A stretch of 64,000 bases of DNA from Rhodococcus sp. B7740 (GTDB lineage: Bacteria; Actinomycetota; Actinomycetes; Mycobacteriales; Mycobacteriaceae), in assembly GCF_000954115.1 (NCBI RefSeq), contig NZ_CP010797.1, positions 1,178,001-1,242,000 of the forward strand, in the 5' to 3' direction. This document shows, one piece after another, positions 35,203 through 47,399 of the stretch (position 1 is the stretch's first letter; each line of letters starts with the position of its first letter). The notes beneath the pieces were generated by a model. The model searched no databases. It had not been told where the DNA came from and saw only the letters and a program-made list of their open reading frames with translations. The position numbers and the translations under genes are program-made.

Positions 35203-35757
35203 TCACTGCTCGGCGTCGACCGATGCCTCACCGGACGCGTCGGTCTGCGTACGGCTCGAGACCGCCGCGGCCGCGGCGCGTACCTGCGGCGCGACGAGGA
35301 CGATCTGACCCAGTACGCCGTTGACGAAGCCGGGCGAATCGTCGGTGGACAACTGCTTGGCCAGCTCGACGGCTTCGTCGACGGCCACGACCGGTGGAAC
35401 ATCGGTGGCGTGGAACAACTCCCACACCGCGACGCGCAGGATGGCCCTGTCCACTGCAGGCAGACGGGTGAGCGTCCAGTCCTTGAGGTGATCGGCGATC
35501 ACGCCGTCGAGGCGATCGAGATTCTCGGCGACGCCCTCGACCAGGGTCGAGGTGTAGTCGCTGACGGGAGCGATGGTGTCGTCGCCGCGTGCGAGTTCGA
35601 TTCGCTCGGTGGTGAGGTTCACCGGATCGACGTTGCGCGCCTCCGCCTCGAACAGAAAGTCCACCGCGCGCTTGCGGGCCTTGTGGCGCGCACCCAGCTT
35701 CTTCGCACCGGGGGCACCGTTCTGCGAGGCGGAGGAGGTCGACTTCTTCGATGACAC
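35203..35757 (-). CDS. nusB: Transcription antitermination factor NusB
   Basis: 184 residues, all-helical RNA-binding protein that joins NusE at boxA in rRNA operons. Signature: [23 protein letters not shown] near the N terminus, and [37 protein letters not shown]. Low-complexity basic and acidic tails at both ends. GTG start is 1 nt after the efp stop, so coupled with efp. Confidence 0.96.
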   Translation of the reverse strand: MSSKKSTSSASQNGAPGAKKLGARHKARKRAVDFLFEAEARNVDPVNLTTERIELARGDDTIAPVSDYTSTLVEGVAENLDRLDGVIADHLKDWTLTRLPAVDRAILRVAVWELFHATDVPPVVAVDEAVELAKQLSTDDSPGFVNGVLGQIVLVAPQVRAAAAAVSSRTQTDASGEASVDAEQ

Positions 35758-35758
35758 G

Positions 35759-36322
35759 TTAGGAGTTCACACGCCCGAGGTAGTTTCCGTCACGCGAGTC
35801 GACCTTGAGCTTGTCGCCGGTGTTGATGAACAGCGGCACCGAGATCTCGGCTCCGGTCTCGAGGGTTGCCGGCTTGGTGCCACCGGTGGAGCGATCACCC
35901 TGCAGGCCGGGGTCGGTGTGCTTGACCTCGAGCTCGACGGTGACGGGAAGCTCGACGTACAGCGGAACGCCCTCGTGCATGGCGACCTGCACGCGCAGGT
36001 TCTCGAGCAGGAAGCGTGCGCCGTCACCGACGGTTGCCTCACCGATCGAGAGCTGGTCGTAGGTGTCGGCGTCCATGAACACGTAGTCGCTACCGTCGTG
36101 GTAGAGGTACGTCATGTCGCGACGGTCGACCGTTGCGGTCTCGACCTTCACACCGGCGTTGAACGTCTTGTCGACGACCTTGCCCGAGAGCACGTTCTTG
36201 AGCTTGGTCCGCACGAATGCGGGCCCCTTACCCGGCTTGACGTGCTGGAATTCGATGATCGACCACAGCTGGTTCTCCAAGTTGAGAACCAGTCCGTTCT
36301 TGAAATCGCTGGTGGAAGCCAC
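35759..36322 (-). CDS. efp: Translation elongation factor P
   Basis: 187 residues, three beta-barrel tRNA mimic that relieves ribosome stalling at polyproline. Starts [13 protein letters not shown]; the loop reaching the peptidyl centre reads [17 protein letters not shown] with Lys32 at the tip. No modification enzyme gene is visible nearby. GTG start with GAGGAGACGCG upstream. The Pro-rich proteins at 57504 and 58234 are plausible clients. Confidence 0.97.
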   Translation of the reverse strand: MASTSDFKNGLVLNLENQLWSIIEFQHVKPGKGPAFVRTKLKNVLSGKVVDKTFNAGVKVETATVDRRDMTYLYHDGSDYVFMDADTYDQLSIGEATVGDGARFLLENLRVQVAMHEGVPLYVELPVTVELEVKHTDPGLQGDRSTGGTKPATLETGAEISVPLFINTGDKLKVDSRDGNYLGRVNS

Positions 36323-36399
36323 TTGCTTCGCGTCTCCTCAATCGTTTGTGCGCGTGACGCGCCGTCGGTCACGTGCTTGGATTCGCTCCAGCCCGCGCG

Positions 36400-37503
36400 C
36401 TAGACGGACGTGAGTTCCTTGCTTGTCAGGGTGAGCAGTTCCGGACCCCCGTCGCGAACGACGAGTGTGTCCTCGATCCGAACGCCGCCGCGACCGGAGA
36501 AGTAGACACCCGGCTCGACGGTGACCGCTGCACCGCTCAGCAGTGTACCGGTGCTCGTCTTCGCGATTCCCGGCGCTTCGTGGATTTCCAGACCGACGCC
36601 GTGGCCGAGCCCGTGCAGGAAGTACTCCCCGTACCCCGCATCCTCGATCACCGAGCGCGACGCGGCGTCGACCGAGGCGGTGGTCACCCCTGGAGCCAGA
36701 GCGTCTCGACCGGCTGTCTGCGACCGCTGCACCAGCTCGTACAGATCGCGCTGCCACTGCGCGGGAGTCCCGATGACGAAGGTGCGAGTCATGTCCGAGT
36801 GGTAGCCGCCGACGAGTGCACCGAAGTCGAGCTTGACGAAGTCTCCGTCGGCCAGCACCGCATCGGTCGGCCGGTGATGCGGGACCGCCGAATTGGCTCC
36901 GGCAGCGACGATGGTCTCGAACGACACAGCATCGGCACCGTGATCGAGCATCGACGACTCCAGCTCGCGGGCGACCTCACGCTCGGTCCGGCCTGCACGG
37001 ATCCCGCCCCCACCGATCAGGTCGGCCAGCGCGTCGTCGGCGGCGCGGCAGGCGTCCCTGAGCAATCCCACCTCGAACTCGTCCTTGACCACTCGCAACG
37101 ACTCCACGACACCCGGTGCGCGCACCAACTCCACGGCACCGTCGAGCTCCGACCACGCTCGGTGTGCATCCACTGTCACCACGTGGCTCTCGAAGCCCAC
37201 GCGACCGGTGTTGCCCGCGACCGACGATCGAAGCAGATGCACCGCCGACGCCCGGTCGATCTCGGCGCGCAGATCCGGGACCTGTTCGGCCACCTGAGTG
37301 ACGTACCGACCGTCGGTGCAGATCACCGTCCGATCCTCGTCGCCGGCCGAATCGGCCGCCGAGACCAGCAACGCGGCATTCGAGCCGGTGAATCCGGTCA
37401 GGTATCGGACGTTGAGAAGATCGGTGATCAACATCGAATCGAGTCCGTCGGCGGCCAACAGTTCTCGTAGGGCACCACGACGGGCACCGAAATCGGCAGG
37501 CAT
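36400..37503 (-). CDS. pepQ: Xaa-Pro dipeptidase family metallopeptidase
   Basis: 367 residues from ATG 37503. N-terminal creatinase-like domain (GARRGALRELLAADGLDSMLIT, NVRYLTGFTGSNAALLV). C-terminal pita-bread domain with metal ligands in KLDFGALVGGYHSDMTRTF, HGLGHGVGLEIHEAP, TVEPGVYF and GVRIEDT, all present. Cleaves dipeptides or peptides with Pro in second place. A TAATGT -10 ends 7 nt before the ATG and no ribosome-binding site is seen, so the mRNA is probably leaderless. Upstream of efp-nusB. Confidence 0.92.
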   Translation of the reverse strand: MPADFGARRGALRELLAADGLDSMLITDLLNVRYLTGFTGSNAALLVSAADSAGDEDRTVICTDGRYVTQVAEQVPDLRAEIDRASAVHLLRSSVAGNTGRVGFESHVVTVDAHRAWSELDGAVELVRAPGVVESLRVVKDEFEVGLLRDACRAADDALADLIGGGGIRAGRTEREVARELESSMLDHGADAVSFETIVAAGANSAVPHHRPTDAVLADGDFVKLDFGALVGGYHSDMTRTFVIGTPAQWQRDLYELVQRSQTAGRDALAPGVTTASVDAASRSVIEDAGYGEYFLHGLGHGVGLEIHEAPGIAKTSTGTLLSGAAVTVEPGVYFSGRGGVRIEDTLVVRDGGPELLTLTSKELTSV

Positions 37504-37510
37504 GGATTCG

Positions 37511-37516
37511 ACATTA
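37511..37516 (-). promoter_or_regulatory. -10 element of pepQ (leaderless)
   Basis: TAATGT on the minus strand, 7 nt before ATG 37503. Confidence 0.5.
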
Positions 37517-37596
37517 CCGGGCGTGGCACACGCTCCCTTCGACTCGACCGGGTCATCGAACTTGTGGGCCCCGACACACAAAGTTCGACGTGCGGA

Positions 37597-37602
37597 TATG
37601 CT
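37597..37602 (+). promoter_or_regulatory. -10 element of the B-4DMT gene (leaderless)
   Basis: TATGCT, preceded by GGA, ends 7 nt before ATG 37610. No -35 match is seen at the usual distance. Confidence 0.5.
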
Positions 37603-37609
37603 GTGCCGC

Positions 37610-38269
37610 ATGACTGGGTGGGCAGTGCGTGGCATAAGTATGGGATTGGTCAACGTCGTCGTTCGACTGCTGCTGGGGGCAGCAGTGTCGATGTGGCCGC
37701 TGAGCGGATCGGCACTGCGCTGGGTGGCCTACGCCCTCGTGCTGCTCGTCATCATCGTGTGGGCCGGCATCGACGGAATCCGTGACCGACGCAAGCATCC
37801 CGACCCCGACGACGGCGAGGACCTCACCATGGTCTGGCTCAAGGCCGCCGTGGTCGGTGGGCTCCTCGGAGGTCTCCTGAGCTGGATCGTCGACTTCTTC
37901 GTCGACTTCAGCCTGGGTCAGAACGGTCTGGTCTTCGAGTTGACGTCCGGAGCCGCGTTCACCATTCTCACCATCTTCATCGCCGCGAGCGTCGCGGTGT
38001 TCGCGGGACGACAGATCGTCAACCGTGAGGCGAAAAAGAAGTTGGCCACCTCGGACGCCGAACGCGCGCACGACCGCCAGCTGGTCAACGCCGGCCAGGA
38101 GAATCGGTCGACGCAGTCCGAACCCGCTCGGTCCGAACCTGCTCGGTCCGAACGTCAGTGGGCTTCCGAGCACGGCGAAGCCGACACCGAGGTGTTCTCG
38201 GCGGTGGACGCGGACGGAAAGCCGCGGCTGGACAAGCGCGGTCGTCACGGCAGCGCCGACGGTTCCTGA
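37610..38269 (+). CDS. B-4DMT-type four-helix membrane protein
   Basis: 219 residues from ATG 37610. Four membrane helices (about 5-24, 34-52, 76-98 and 113-133) followed by a hydrophilic tail with a 5-residue repeat (SEPAR twice, then SE). The pattern fits the actinobacterial B-4DMT (half-size drug/metabolite transporter) family; transport is not shown. It is divergent from pepQ, like M. tuberculosis Rv2536, from memory. Start chosen from the leaderless promoter; ATG 37598 would overlap the -10 itself. Confidence 0.82.
   Translation: MTGWAVRGISMGLVNVVVRLLLGAAVSMWPLSGSALRWVAYALVLLVIIVWAGIDGIRDRRKHPDPDDGEDLTMVWLKAAVVGGLLGGLLSWIVDFFVDFSLGQNGLVFELTSGAAFTILTIFIAASVAVFAGRQIVNREAKKKLATSDAERAHDRQLVNAGQENRSTQSEPARSEPARSERQWASEHGEADTEVFSAVDADGKPRLDKRGRHGSADGS
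38117..38153 (+). repeat. 15-bp tandem repeat in the B-4DMT C-terminal tail
   Basis: TCCGAACC[C/T]GCTCGG occurs twice in tandem and a third copy begins (TCCGAACG). It encodes SEPAR-SEPAR-SE, so copy number can change without a frameshift. Confidence 0.75.
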
Positions 38270-38286
38270 CTCCCCCACATCGACCG

Positions 38287-38326
38287 ACGGGCGGTGATCG
38301 GCGCTTTCGCGTCGATCACCGCCCGT
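38287..38326. terminator. Bidirectional terminator-like hairpin
   Basis: A perfect 14-bp stem ACGGGCGGTGATCG/CGATCACCGCCCGT around a 12-nt loop lies between the convergent B-4DMT and aroB genes. TCTT follows on the plus strand. Confidence 0.65.
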
Positions 38327-38359
38327 TCTTCGTCCGTACCCGAGTCGCCTCTCACGAGG

Positions 38360-40034
<1,675 letters not shown>

Positions 40035-40038
<4 letters not shown>

Positions 40039-41222
40039 CGTGGAGGTCGGGCGGCGGTGCCCTTCACGTAGTGGTCGACGTTGCTCGTCGTCTCCGCCAG
40101 CGAGTCCCCACCGAACTTCTCCAACGCTGCCTGCGCGACCACCAGGGCGACCATGGTCTCCGCGACGACGCCTGCAGCCGGAACAGCGCAGACGTCCGAG
40201 CGCTGATGAATGGCCACTGCCTCGTCACCGGTCGTCATGTCGACCGTTGCCAGCGCACGCGGAACCGTCGAGATGGGCTTCATCGCCGCCCGCACTCGTA
40301 GTGCCTCACCGTTGGTCATACCGCCCTCGATGCCGCCTGCGCGGTTGGTCGAGCGCAAGACACCGTCGGGCCCGGGCTTGATTTCGTCGTGGGCGACGCT
40401 TCCGCGTCGACGTGCGGTCTCGAAGCCGTCCCCGATCTCGACCCCTTTGATGGCCTGGATGCCCATCAGCGCTGCGGCCAGTCGGGCGTCGAGTTTGCGT
40501 TCTCCGGAGACAAACGATCCGAGGCCGACGGGCAGGCCGTGCACGACGACCTCGACGACACCGCCGAGAGTGTCGCCGTCCTTCTTCGCGGCTTCGATCT
40601 CGGCGATCATCGACTCCTCGGCGGCCTTGTCGAAGGCGCGAACCGGGGAGGCGTCGATCGCGTCGAGGTCGGCACCTGCGGGCGGCGGTCCGACGTAGGG
40701 GTCGGACGCACCGATCGAGATCACATGGGACACGACGTCGACGCCGAACGCCTGCTTCAGGAACAGACGGGCGACGGTGCCGATGGCGACCCGGGCGGCG
40801 GTCTCACGAGCGCTGGCGCGTTCGAGCACCGGACGAGCGTCGTCGAATCCGTACTTGAGCATTCCGGAGAAGTCGGCATGGCCGGGCCGCGGCCGGGTCA
40901 ACGGAGAGTTGCGCGCGAGATCCGCGAGCACTGCGTCGTCGACGGGGTCGGCCGACATCACCTGCTCCCATTTGGGCCACTCGGTGTTGCCGACCTCTAT
41001 CGCAACCGGCCCGCCCATGGTGCGTCCGTGTCGAACACCGCCGGTGAGGGTCACTTTGTCGGCCTCGAACTTCATGCGGGCACCGCGGCCGTAGCCGAGG
41101 CGACGGCGCGCGAGTTGAGAGGCAATGTCGTCCGAGGTCACCTCTACTCCCGCGACCATTCCTTCGAGGATGGCGACGAGAGCGGGTCCGTGGGATTCTC
41201 CGGCAGTTATCCAGCGCAGCAC
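40035..41222 (-). CDS. aroC: Chorismate synthase
   Basis: Makes chorismate from EPSP with reduced FMN as cofactor. 395 residues with [44 protein letters not shown] and [24 protein letters not shown], which cover the FMN and substrate sites. Flavin need links it loosely to the riboflavin genes elsewhere in the window. 12 nt after the prepilin peptidase gene. Confidence 0.97.
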
Positions 41223-41234
41223 TCGAACATCTTT

Positions 41235-41807
41235 TCACGCCAGGGACGCCGCGGATGCCAGCAGGGTGGCCGCGCACATGGACGGGCCGTGCGCGATGCG
41301 CGCGCGCCCGTGCCCGAACGCCGCGACGACCGACCCCACCACGGCAGTTACCACCGGTGCCGCCACTGCGGCGATCGCCCATCCTTCTCCGCCGCCCACG
41401 CCTGCGATCGAGCCGACCGACCAGGCGAGTTTGACGTCCCCCGCGCCGAACGCGGCGGGCGCGAGAAGGTGAACGACCAGATAAATCGCGAACAGCAGAG
41501 CGCCGCCGAGCACTGCGCTCGCCGAGCCGGTGACGACGAGCGCGATCGTCACCACGATCGCTCCGGGGACGGTCAGGATGTTCGGCAACCGGCGCTGCTG
41601 CAGGTCGACGGCGCTGAGGGCGGCGAACCACCACATCGTTATGCACAACGAGAACGCGTACTCGGAGCCGCCGAACCGCCACCAGACCCATCCGGTCCCG
41701 ATCGCAGACAGCAGCGGCAGGAGCCGAGGATTCCATCGGACCAGGCAGCGGCGCATCGTCATCCCCGCGGCGGCGCCGACCACGACCGCGACACACAGAC
41801 CCGTCAT
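41235..41807 (-). CDS. A24-type prepilin peptidase, short form
   Basis: 190 residues, about six membrane helices. Both aspartates of the aspartic-protease type are visible: VDLQQRRLPN (first) and FGAGDVKLAW (second, GxGDxK). The N-terminal methylation domain of full-length PilD is missing, as in short TadV-like enzymes. It would cleave type IV prepilin-like signal peptides at the membrane. No pilin or secretion gene is in the window, so the substrate must be elsewhere (perhaps a Tad/Flp locus). It sits between aroE and aroC, as I recall for Rv2551c. Confidence 0.88.
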   Translation of the reverse strand: MTGLCVAVVVGAAAGMTMRRCLVRWNPRLLPLLSAIGTGWVWWRFGGSEYAFSLCITMWWFAALSAVDLQQRRLPNILTVPGAIVVTIALVVTGSASAVLGGALLFAIYLVVHLLAPAAFGAGDVKLAWSVGSIAGVGGGEGWAIAAVAAPVVTAVVGSVVAAFGHGRARIAHGPSMCAATLLASAASLA

Positions 41808-41869
41808 GATCGAAGGGTTGCATCGCGGTGGCGGCCGGCTGTGACGAAAGCCCAGGTGGCAGATTGCCC

Positions 41870-41896
41870 TGTGGACAACTCACGGCCTGTGGACAA
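41870..41896 (-). promoter_or_regulatory. Two perfect DnaA boxes in direct repeat
   Basis: TTGTCCACA on the minus strand occurs at 41878-41870 and 41896-41888, the consensus DnaA box of high-GC Gram-positives. The two are part of an 18-bp direct repeat (CTGTGGACAACTC[A/G]CGGC) in the 121-nt gap between aroE and the prepilin peptidase. They could titrate DnaA or let DnaA regulate the downstream prepilin peptidase-aroC genes. Confidence 0.6.
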
Positions 41897-41928
41897 CTCG
41901 CGGCCCGTCGACTATCGGCGGACGAAGC

Positions 41929-42768
41929 TCACCGCACGGTGGCCAGCGCGTCCCGCATGATCGCTCGTGGTGCCGGCTTGCCGGTGAATTGCTCCACCTG
42001 CCCGTAGGCCTGATTGAGCAGCATCGACAATCCGCTGATGACGGTTCCACCGGCCGCCTCCACGGCAGCTGCCAGGGGCGTCGGCCACGGATCGTAGATA
42101 GCGTCGAGTACCAGCGGCGCATGGGCGAGATCCGACGCGATGTCGGCCGCTCCGGCCGCCGGGACGGTGCTCACCAGTACCGCCGAGGCCGCTGCGACAG
42201 TGGCGAGACGAGGGTCTGTCATGTTCACGAACTCCGCGCGCATTCCCGCGGCGACGGCGCAGTCCAGTGTGTCCCGGGCGCGCTCGGCCGACCGCGCGAC
42301 CACGGTGACCGCAGCCGCTCCGAGCCCGGCCAGCGCCACGATCGCCGGCCTCGACGTTCCCCCGGCACCGACCACCGTCACGGTGCTACCGGACAGGTCC
42401 TCGACTCCGGCGTCGCGCAGTGCACCCACGATTCCGTCGACGTCCGTGCAGTCGGCGCGCCAGCCCGACGCGGTCCGCACCAGGGTGTTCGCCGAGCCGG
42501 CCAGAACTGCCCGCGCGGTGCGTTCGGTCGCGTACTCCAGAGCGGCAACCTTGCCCGGCATGGTGACCGACACGCCGACCCATTCGGGGCCGAAACCGTC
42601 GAGCAGGCCGGGCAACTGCTCACCGGTGCAGTCGATGCGCTCGTAGCTCCAGTCGGTGAGGCCGAGCGCGCGGTACGCAGCGCAGTGCAGCACCGGCGAC
42701 TTCGAGTGTTCGACAGGGCTTCCCAGCACAGCGGCGCGCACGTCAGCGGCCGCTGTCGAGGAAGCCAC
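41929..42768 (-). CDS. aroE: Shikimate dehydrogenase
   Basis: Reduces 3-dehydroshikimate with NADPH. 279 residues from GTG 42768, supported by AAGGTCGAGG upstream; it overlaps mltG by 26 nt. GTG 42741, just after the mltG stop, is the alternative (270 residues). Substrate motif LGSPVEHSKSPVLH, catalytic VTMPGKVAAL (Lys), NADP-binding VVGAGGTSRPA. Length normal. Confidence 0.94.
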   Translation of the reverse strand: MASSTAAADVRAAVLGSPVEHSKSPVLHCAAYRALGLTDWSYERIDCTGEQLPGLLDGFGPEWVGVSVTMPGKVAALEYATERTARAVLAGSANTLVRTASGWRADCTDVDGIVGALRDAGVEDLSGSTVTVVGAGGTSRPAIVALAGLGAAAVTVVARSAERARDTLDCAVAAGMRAEFVNMTDPRLATVAAASAVLVSTVPAAGAADIASDLAHAPLVLDAIYDPWPTPLAAAVEAAGGTVISGLSMLLNQAYGQVEQFTGKPAPRAIMRDALATVR

Positions 42769-44155
42769 CCTCGACCTTGGTGATGTTGGCCAGGTGTTCC
42801 TCGTAGCTGCGGGTGAACAGGGTTTCGCCCGCCTGGTTGATGGTCACGAAGTACAACCAGTCACCGTCGGCAGGCATCTCGACCGCCTGCACCGCACCGA
42901 TACTCGGCGAGGAGATCGGGGTTGCCGGCAGCCCCTCGCTGGCATAGGTGTTCCACGGGGTGACGCGGGCGCGGTCGGCGTCCGTGGTGGCCACCTCGGT
43001 CGTGTCGAGCGAGTAATTGACCGTCGAGTCGAACTCGAGCTTCTGCGGTACGGCGAGGCGATTGAGAATCACCCGGGCCACTTTGCTGAAGTCCTGGGGC
43101 AGGGACTCACGTTCGACGAGCGACGCGGCGACGAGGGTGTCGTACGGAGTCAGCCCGGAGTTGGCGCCCGCGGTGAGAATTCCGGTGTCCTCGTAGCGGG
43201 TGGCACTCTCGGACACCAACTGCTCGAGGATGTCGGTCGGTGCCGCGCTGGGATCGAAGTCCCAGGTACCCGCGGCGATCAGGCCCTCGAGCTGGCGATC
43301 GCGGTCCGGGACTCCTTCGACGCGATCGGTGGCCCAGTCGGGCACGCCCAGGGCGGCCGGGTCGTCCACAGCTCCGGCCGCGTTGAGGTCGTCGTAGCTC
43401 ACGCAGGTGGGGGTTCCACTGCCGGTTCGGTCCACGCAGCTGGCCTCGGAGATCAGGGTGTAGATGCCCTTCTTGACCGCACCGGTGTTCACGTCGCGAG
43501 CGTCGTGCAACTGGCGGCCCTCGGAGATCACCATGTTGCCCACTCGGGACGCGGGGTCGACCAGTTCGGAGACGGCCTGCGAGGCAGGCACGTTGCTGGC
43601 GAGCAGATAGAAGCCGGGTTGAACCGAGGTGATGGCGTTGTTCGACAGCGCTGCTTCGAGGAACGCACCCGAGCTGGCCACGACACCTTTGTCCGCTGCC
43701 TGGGTACCGATCTGTTGCGCGGTGTCGTTCGGATGAACCTGAATCACCACGCCGTCCCCCGGTGAGCCCGCGGCGAAGTCAGCGTTCGGTGTCGTGCGAT
43801 TGCCGAACTTGTTCACCGCGAAATACCCTCCGCCTGCCACTGCCACGATCAACACGAGCCCGAGCACCGCAGCCACCAAGCGGCCGCGACGCTTGCGGCT
43901 GGACGCGGCTCGGTCCTTGCGGCTCGCAGCACGGCTGCGTCCGACCTCCTGGGGCACCGCTGGGCGCTCGGCCTCGCGATCGGGCTCGCGATCGCCGTGA
44001 CGAGAGGCCCGTGGGTGCGGCTCCTTCCGCTGCGGATGGCCGTGCAGGCTGCGGTGGAACTCGCTGCCCTCGTCCACCGAATAGCCGATCGGGTCGGTGT
44101 GCGCCTCGTCCGCGCGCGCGTCTCGGCGGTCCCGATCGGGCCCTTGGTAGTTCAC
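42743..44155 (-). CDS. mltG: MltG endolytic transglycosylase
   Basis: 470 residues from GTG 44155 (GGAGGTCGACGA upstream, GTGA overlap with ruvX). A long charged cytoplasmic N terminus (about 1-95, rich in Arg, Asp, His) precedes one membrane helix ([26 protein letters not shown], about 95-120), then the YceG fold outside. Catalytic Glu lies in [25 protein letters not shown]. It cuts nascent glycan strands and sets their length. The upstream extension of the frame is not supported. Confidence 0.94.
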   Translation of the reverse strand: MNYQGPDRDRRDARADEAHTDPIGYSVDEGSEFHRSLHGHPQRKEPHPRASRHGDREPDREAERPAVPQEVGRSRAASRKDRAASSRKRRGRLVAAVLGLVLIVAVAGGGYFAVNKFGNRTTPNADFAAGSPGDGVVIQVHPNDTAQQIGTQAADKGVVASSGAFLEAALSNNAITSVQPGFYLLASNVPASQAVSELVDPASRVGNMVISEGRQLHDARDVNTGAVKKGIYTLISEASCVDRTGSGTPTCVSYDDLNAAGAVDDPAALGVPDWATDRVEGVPDRDRQLEGLIAAGTWDFDPSAAPTDILEQLVSESATRYEDTGILTAGANSGLTPYDTLVAASLVERESLPQDFSKVARVILNRLAVPQKLEFDSTVNYSLDTTEVATTDADRARVTPWNTYASEGLPATPISSPSIGAVQAVEMPADGDWLYFVTINQAGETLFTRSYEEHLANITKVEGGFLDSGR

Positions 44156-44682
44156 TCGTCGACCTCCGTCGATCCTGAATTCGTCGCTGCACGATCCGAT
44201 ACGGCGCGGCGCTCGTCGAGCCACCCCTGCAGTATCGCCACCGCCGCAGCCTGATCGATCACCGATCGTTGGTTCTTGGCTCGCACTCCACTGTCCCGTA
44301 AGGCACGCGATGCGCTCACGGTAGTCAGTCGCTCGTCGGCCATCCGAATCGGAACATCACCCAACCGCCGGTACAGGGAACGGCCGAATCTCTCGGCTGC
44401 CTCGACGGCGCTGCCGCGTTCTCCGCGCAGCGTCCGCGGAAGCCCGATCACGATCTCGACTGCCTCGTACTCGGCGACGATCTCCGCCACTCGCACCACA
44501 TCCGGCGCGTCGGGACCCTTGATCTTCGAGCGCGGCACGGTCTCGACCGGCGTGGCCAGCACACCGTCCGGATCGCTCGCGGCGATGCCGATGCGGACGC
44601 TGCCGACGTCGATGCCGATACGACGGCCACGTCCGGGATCGTCGGCACCGGGCCGATCGGGGCCACGCCCCTGAGTCACCAC
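44152..44682 (-). CDS. ruvX: RuvX/YqgF RNase H-like nuclease
   Basis: 176 residues: [18 protein letters not shown] and [14 protein letters not shown], with acidic residues of the RNase H fold. Acts in maturation of 16S rRNA 5' end and perhaps Holliday junction resolution. GTG start 44682 lies 5 nt after the alaS stop. From memory the alaS-ruvX-mltG-aroE order is conserved in Mycobacteriales. Confidence 0.93.
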   Translation of the reverse strand: MVTQGRGPDRPGADDPGRGRRIGIDVGSVRIGIAASDPDGVLATPVETVPRSKIKGPDAPDVVRVAEIVAEYEAVEIVIGLPRTLRGERGSAVEAAERFGRSLYRRLGDVPIRMADERLTTVSASRALRDSGVRAKNQRSVIDQAAAVAILQGWLDERRAVSDRAATNSGSTEVDE

Positions 44683-44687
44683 GATCG

Positions 44688-47357
44688 TCAGTGGGTCGTG
44701 AGTTCGGTCAGTCGAGCCCGCGCGGCGTCGATACCGGCGTCGATTCCGGCGACGTCCGATCCCGACCCCTGGGCCAACTCGGGCTTGCCTCCGCCTCGGC
44801 CACCGATGCTCGGACCGAAGGCCGCCACCAGATCGCCTGCCGCGACGCCTGCATCCTGAGCTGCCTTGTTGGCGGAGACCACGAACGGGACCTTGCCGCT
44901 GACGGTGCCGAACAGCACCACCACGGCCGGATCGGTGCCCAGCCGTCCTCGAATGTCGGTCACCAGGGTGCGCAGATCGTTACCGCCGACACCCTCCGGT
45001 GCTCGGGCAACCACCGCTCGCACGTCACCGAATCGCTCGGCCTTGCCGACGAACTCACCTGCCGAGGCCAGCACAGCGGCGGCCTTGACGGCGTCGAGTT
45101 CCTTCTCCGCGACCCGCAGGCGCTCGACCAAGGTCTCGATGCGCGCCGGGACCTCCTCGGACGGAACCTTCAGCGAGGACGCGATGCCGGCCAGCAGCGC
45201 GCGTTCCTTGGCGAGGTAGCGGTAGGAGTCGAGGCCGACGAATGCTTCGACGCGGCGCACTCCGGAGCCGACGGACGATTCACCGAGAATGGTGACCGGT
45301 CCGATCTGCGACGAGTGCTGCACGTGCGTACCACCGCACAGTTCCATCGAGAACGGTCCGCCGATCTCGACCACCCGCACCTCGTCGCCGTAGTTCTCGC
45401 CGAACAGGGCCATCGCGCCCATCTTCTTGGCGCTTTCGAGGTCGGTGACCAGGGTGTTGACCGCGAAGTCCGAGCCAACCGCGTCGTTGGCGACGTTCTC
45501 GATGTCGTCGCGCTGCGCCTCCGAGAGCGCGCCCTGCCACGAGAAATCGAATCGAAGGTAGCCGGGCTTGTTGAGCGATCCGGCCTGCGTCGCGTTCGGA
45601 CCGAGGACCTGTCGCAGGGCCGCGTGCACCATGTGGGTACCGGAGTGGCCCTGGGTCGCACCCTTGCGCCAGGCGTGATCGACGTCGACGTGGACGGTGT
45701 CGCCCTCGGTGATCTGCCCCGACTCGACCACGGACTTGTGAGTCCAGAGCTTCTTGGCGATCTTCTGCACGTCGTCGACCTTGACCGAGAGCCCGGGCGC
45801 GGTGATGGTGCCGATGTCGGCGATCTGGCCACCGGACTCGGCGTAGAGAGGGCTGCGGTCGAGAATGATCTCGATCCGCTCTCCCGCAACCGCGGTCGGA
45901 ACCCGGACGCCGTTGGAGATCAAGGCCAACACCGTTGCGTCGGAACCGAGTTCGTCGAATCCGGTGAACTCGGTCGGCGAACCGTCGACGAAGTCCTTGT
46001 AGACCGTCAGGTCGGCGTGTGCGTGCTTACGGGCGCGAGCGTCGTCCTTGGCCCGGTTGCGCTGCTCGGACATCAGCGACCGGAATCCGTCCTCGTCGAC
46101 CGACAGCCCCGCCTCGGCGGCCATTTCGAGCGTCAGATCGATCGGGAACCCGTAGGTGTCGTGCAGTGCGAACGCTTCTGCGCCGCCGATCTTCTTCGCA
46201 CCCGACGCCTTGACTGCCTCGGCGGCACCCTCGAACAGCCGTGAACCCGAGGTGAGGGTCTTGAGAAACGCGGTCTCCTCCCCCACAGCGACGGTGAGAA
46301 TTCGATCGAAGTCGGTGACGAGGTTCGGGTAGGACTCGGCCATCGTGTCGCGCACGACGGTGATGAACTGCGCCATCGTCTCGTCGGGTGCTCCGAGCAG
46401 CCGTGCCGATCGCACGATGCGGCGCAGCAACCGGCGCAGCACGTAACCGCGGCCGTCGTTGCCGGGGTTGACGCCGTCCGAGATGAGCAGCGCGGCGGTG
46501 CGCGCGTGATCGGCGATGACGCGGAAGCGGACGTCGTCCTCGTGATTCGCGCCGTAGGCGCGTCCCGAGAGCTCCTCGGCCTTGGCGATGACCGGTCGGA
46601 CGAGGTCGGTCTCGTAGACGTTGTCCACGCCCTGCAGCAGGAATGCGACGCGCTCGACGCCCATGCCGGTGTCGATGTTCTGCTTCGGCAGCGGACCGAG
46701 AATCTCGAAATCGTCCTTGCTGATCCCCTTGCCGCGTTCGTTCTGCATGAACACGAGGTTCCAGATCTCGATGTACCGGTCCTCATCGGCCTCGGGACCA
46801 CCCTCGGCACCGAACTCGGGTCCGCGGTCGTAGTAGATCTCCGAGCACGGGCCACAGGGCCCGGGAATGCCCATGGACCAGTAGTTGTCGGCCATTCCGC
46901 GACGTTGAATTCGTTCGTCGGGCAGGCCTGCGATCTCCTTCCAGAGCTCGATGGCCTCGTCGTCGTCGAGATACGCAGTGGCCCAGATCCGCTCGGGGTC
47001 GAACCCGTACCCGCCGTCCTCGACACTGTCGGTCAACAGCGACCAGGCATGCCGAATGGCGTCGCGCTTGAAGTAGTCGCCGAACGAGAAGTTGCCTGCC
47101 ATCTGGAAGAACGTGTTGTGGCGGGTGGTGATACCGACGTTCTCGATGTCGAGGGTGCGCACGCACTTCTGGACGCTCGTCGCCGTCTTGTACGGCGGTG
47201 TCTGCTGACCGAGGAAGAACGGGACGAAGGGGACCATGCCCGCATTGACGAACAGCAGATTCGGGTCGTCGAGGATCAACGACGCACTGGGTACTTCGGT
47301 GTGTCCCGCCTTCACGAAATGGTCGAGGAAACGCCTGCGGATCTCATGGGTCTGCAC
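44688..47357 (-). CDS. alaS: Alanyl-tRNA synthetase
   Basis: 889 residues: N-terminal class II catalytic core ([20 protein letters not shown]), tRNA-binding middle, editing domain with zinc-binding [14 protein letters not shown] and [16 protein letters not shown], and a C-terminal DHHA1 domain ending [18 protein letters not shown] start 47357 has no ribosome-binding site, but a TAACCT -10 ends 6 nt upstream, predicting leaderless mRNA. First gene of the alaS-ruvX-mltG-aroE run. Confidence 0.97.
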   Translation of the reverse strand: MQTHEIRRRFLDHFVKAGHTEVPSASLILDDPNLLFVNAGMVPFVPFFLGQQTPPYKTATSVQKCVRTLDIENVGITTRHNTFFQMAGNFSFGDYFKRDAIRHAWSLLTDSVEDGGYGFDPERIWATAYLDDDEAIELWKEIAGLPDERIQRRGMADNYWSMGIPGPCGPCSEIYYDRGPEFGAEGGPEADEDRYIEIWNLVFMQNERGKGISKDDFEILGPLPKQNIDTGMGVERVAFLLQGVDNVYETDLVRPVIAKAEELSGRAYGANHEDDVRFRVIADHARTAALLISDGVNPGNDGRGYVLRRLLRRIVRSARLLGAPDETMAQFITVVRDTMAESYPNLVTDFDRILTVAVGEETAFLKTLTSGSRLFEGAAEAVKASGAKKIGGAEAFALHDTYGFPIDLTLEMAAEAGLSVDEDGFRSLMSEQRNRAKDDARARKHAHADLTVYKDFVDGSPTEFTGFDELGSDATVLALISNGVRVPTAVAGERIEIILDRSPLYAESGGQIADIGTITAPGLSVKVDDVQKIAKKLWTHKSVVESGQITEGDTVHVDVDHAWRKGATQGHSGTHMVHAALRQVLGPNATQAGSLNKPGYLRFDFSWQGALSEAQRDDIENVANDAVGSDFAVNTLVTDLESAKKMGAMALFGENYGDEVRVVEIGGPFSMELCGGTHVQHSSQIGPVTILGESSVGSGVRRVEAFVGLDSYRYLAKERALLAGIASSLKVPSEEVPARIETLVERLRVAEKELDAVKAAAVLASAGEFVGKAERFGDVRAVVARAPEGVGGNDLRTLVTDIRGRLGTDPAVVVLFGTVSGKVPFVVSANKAAQDAGVAAGDLVAAFGPSIGGRGGGKPELAQGSGSDVAGIDAGIDAARARLTELTTH

Positions 47358-47363
47358 TGATAC

Positions 47364-47369
47364 AGGTTA
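47364..47369 (-). promoter_or_regulatory. -10 element of alaS (leaderless)
   Basis: TAACCT on the minus strand, 6 nt before GTG 47357. Confidence 0.5.
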
Positions 47370-47399
47370 GCGTCCGAGGCCGTGTACCGACTCGAGGGC

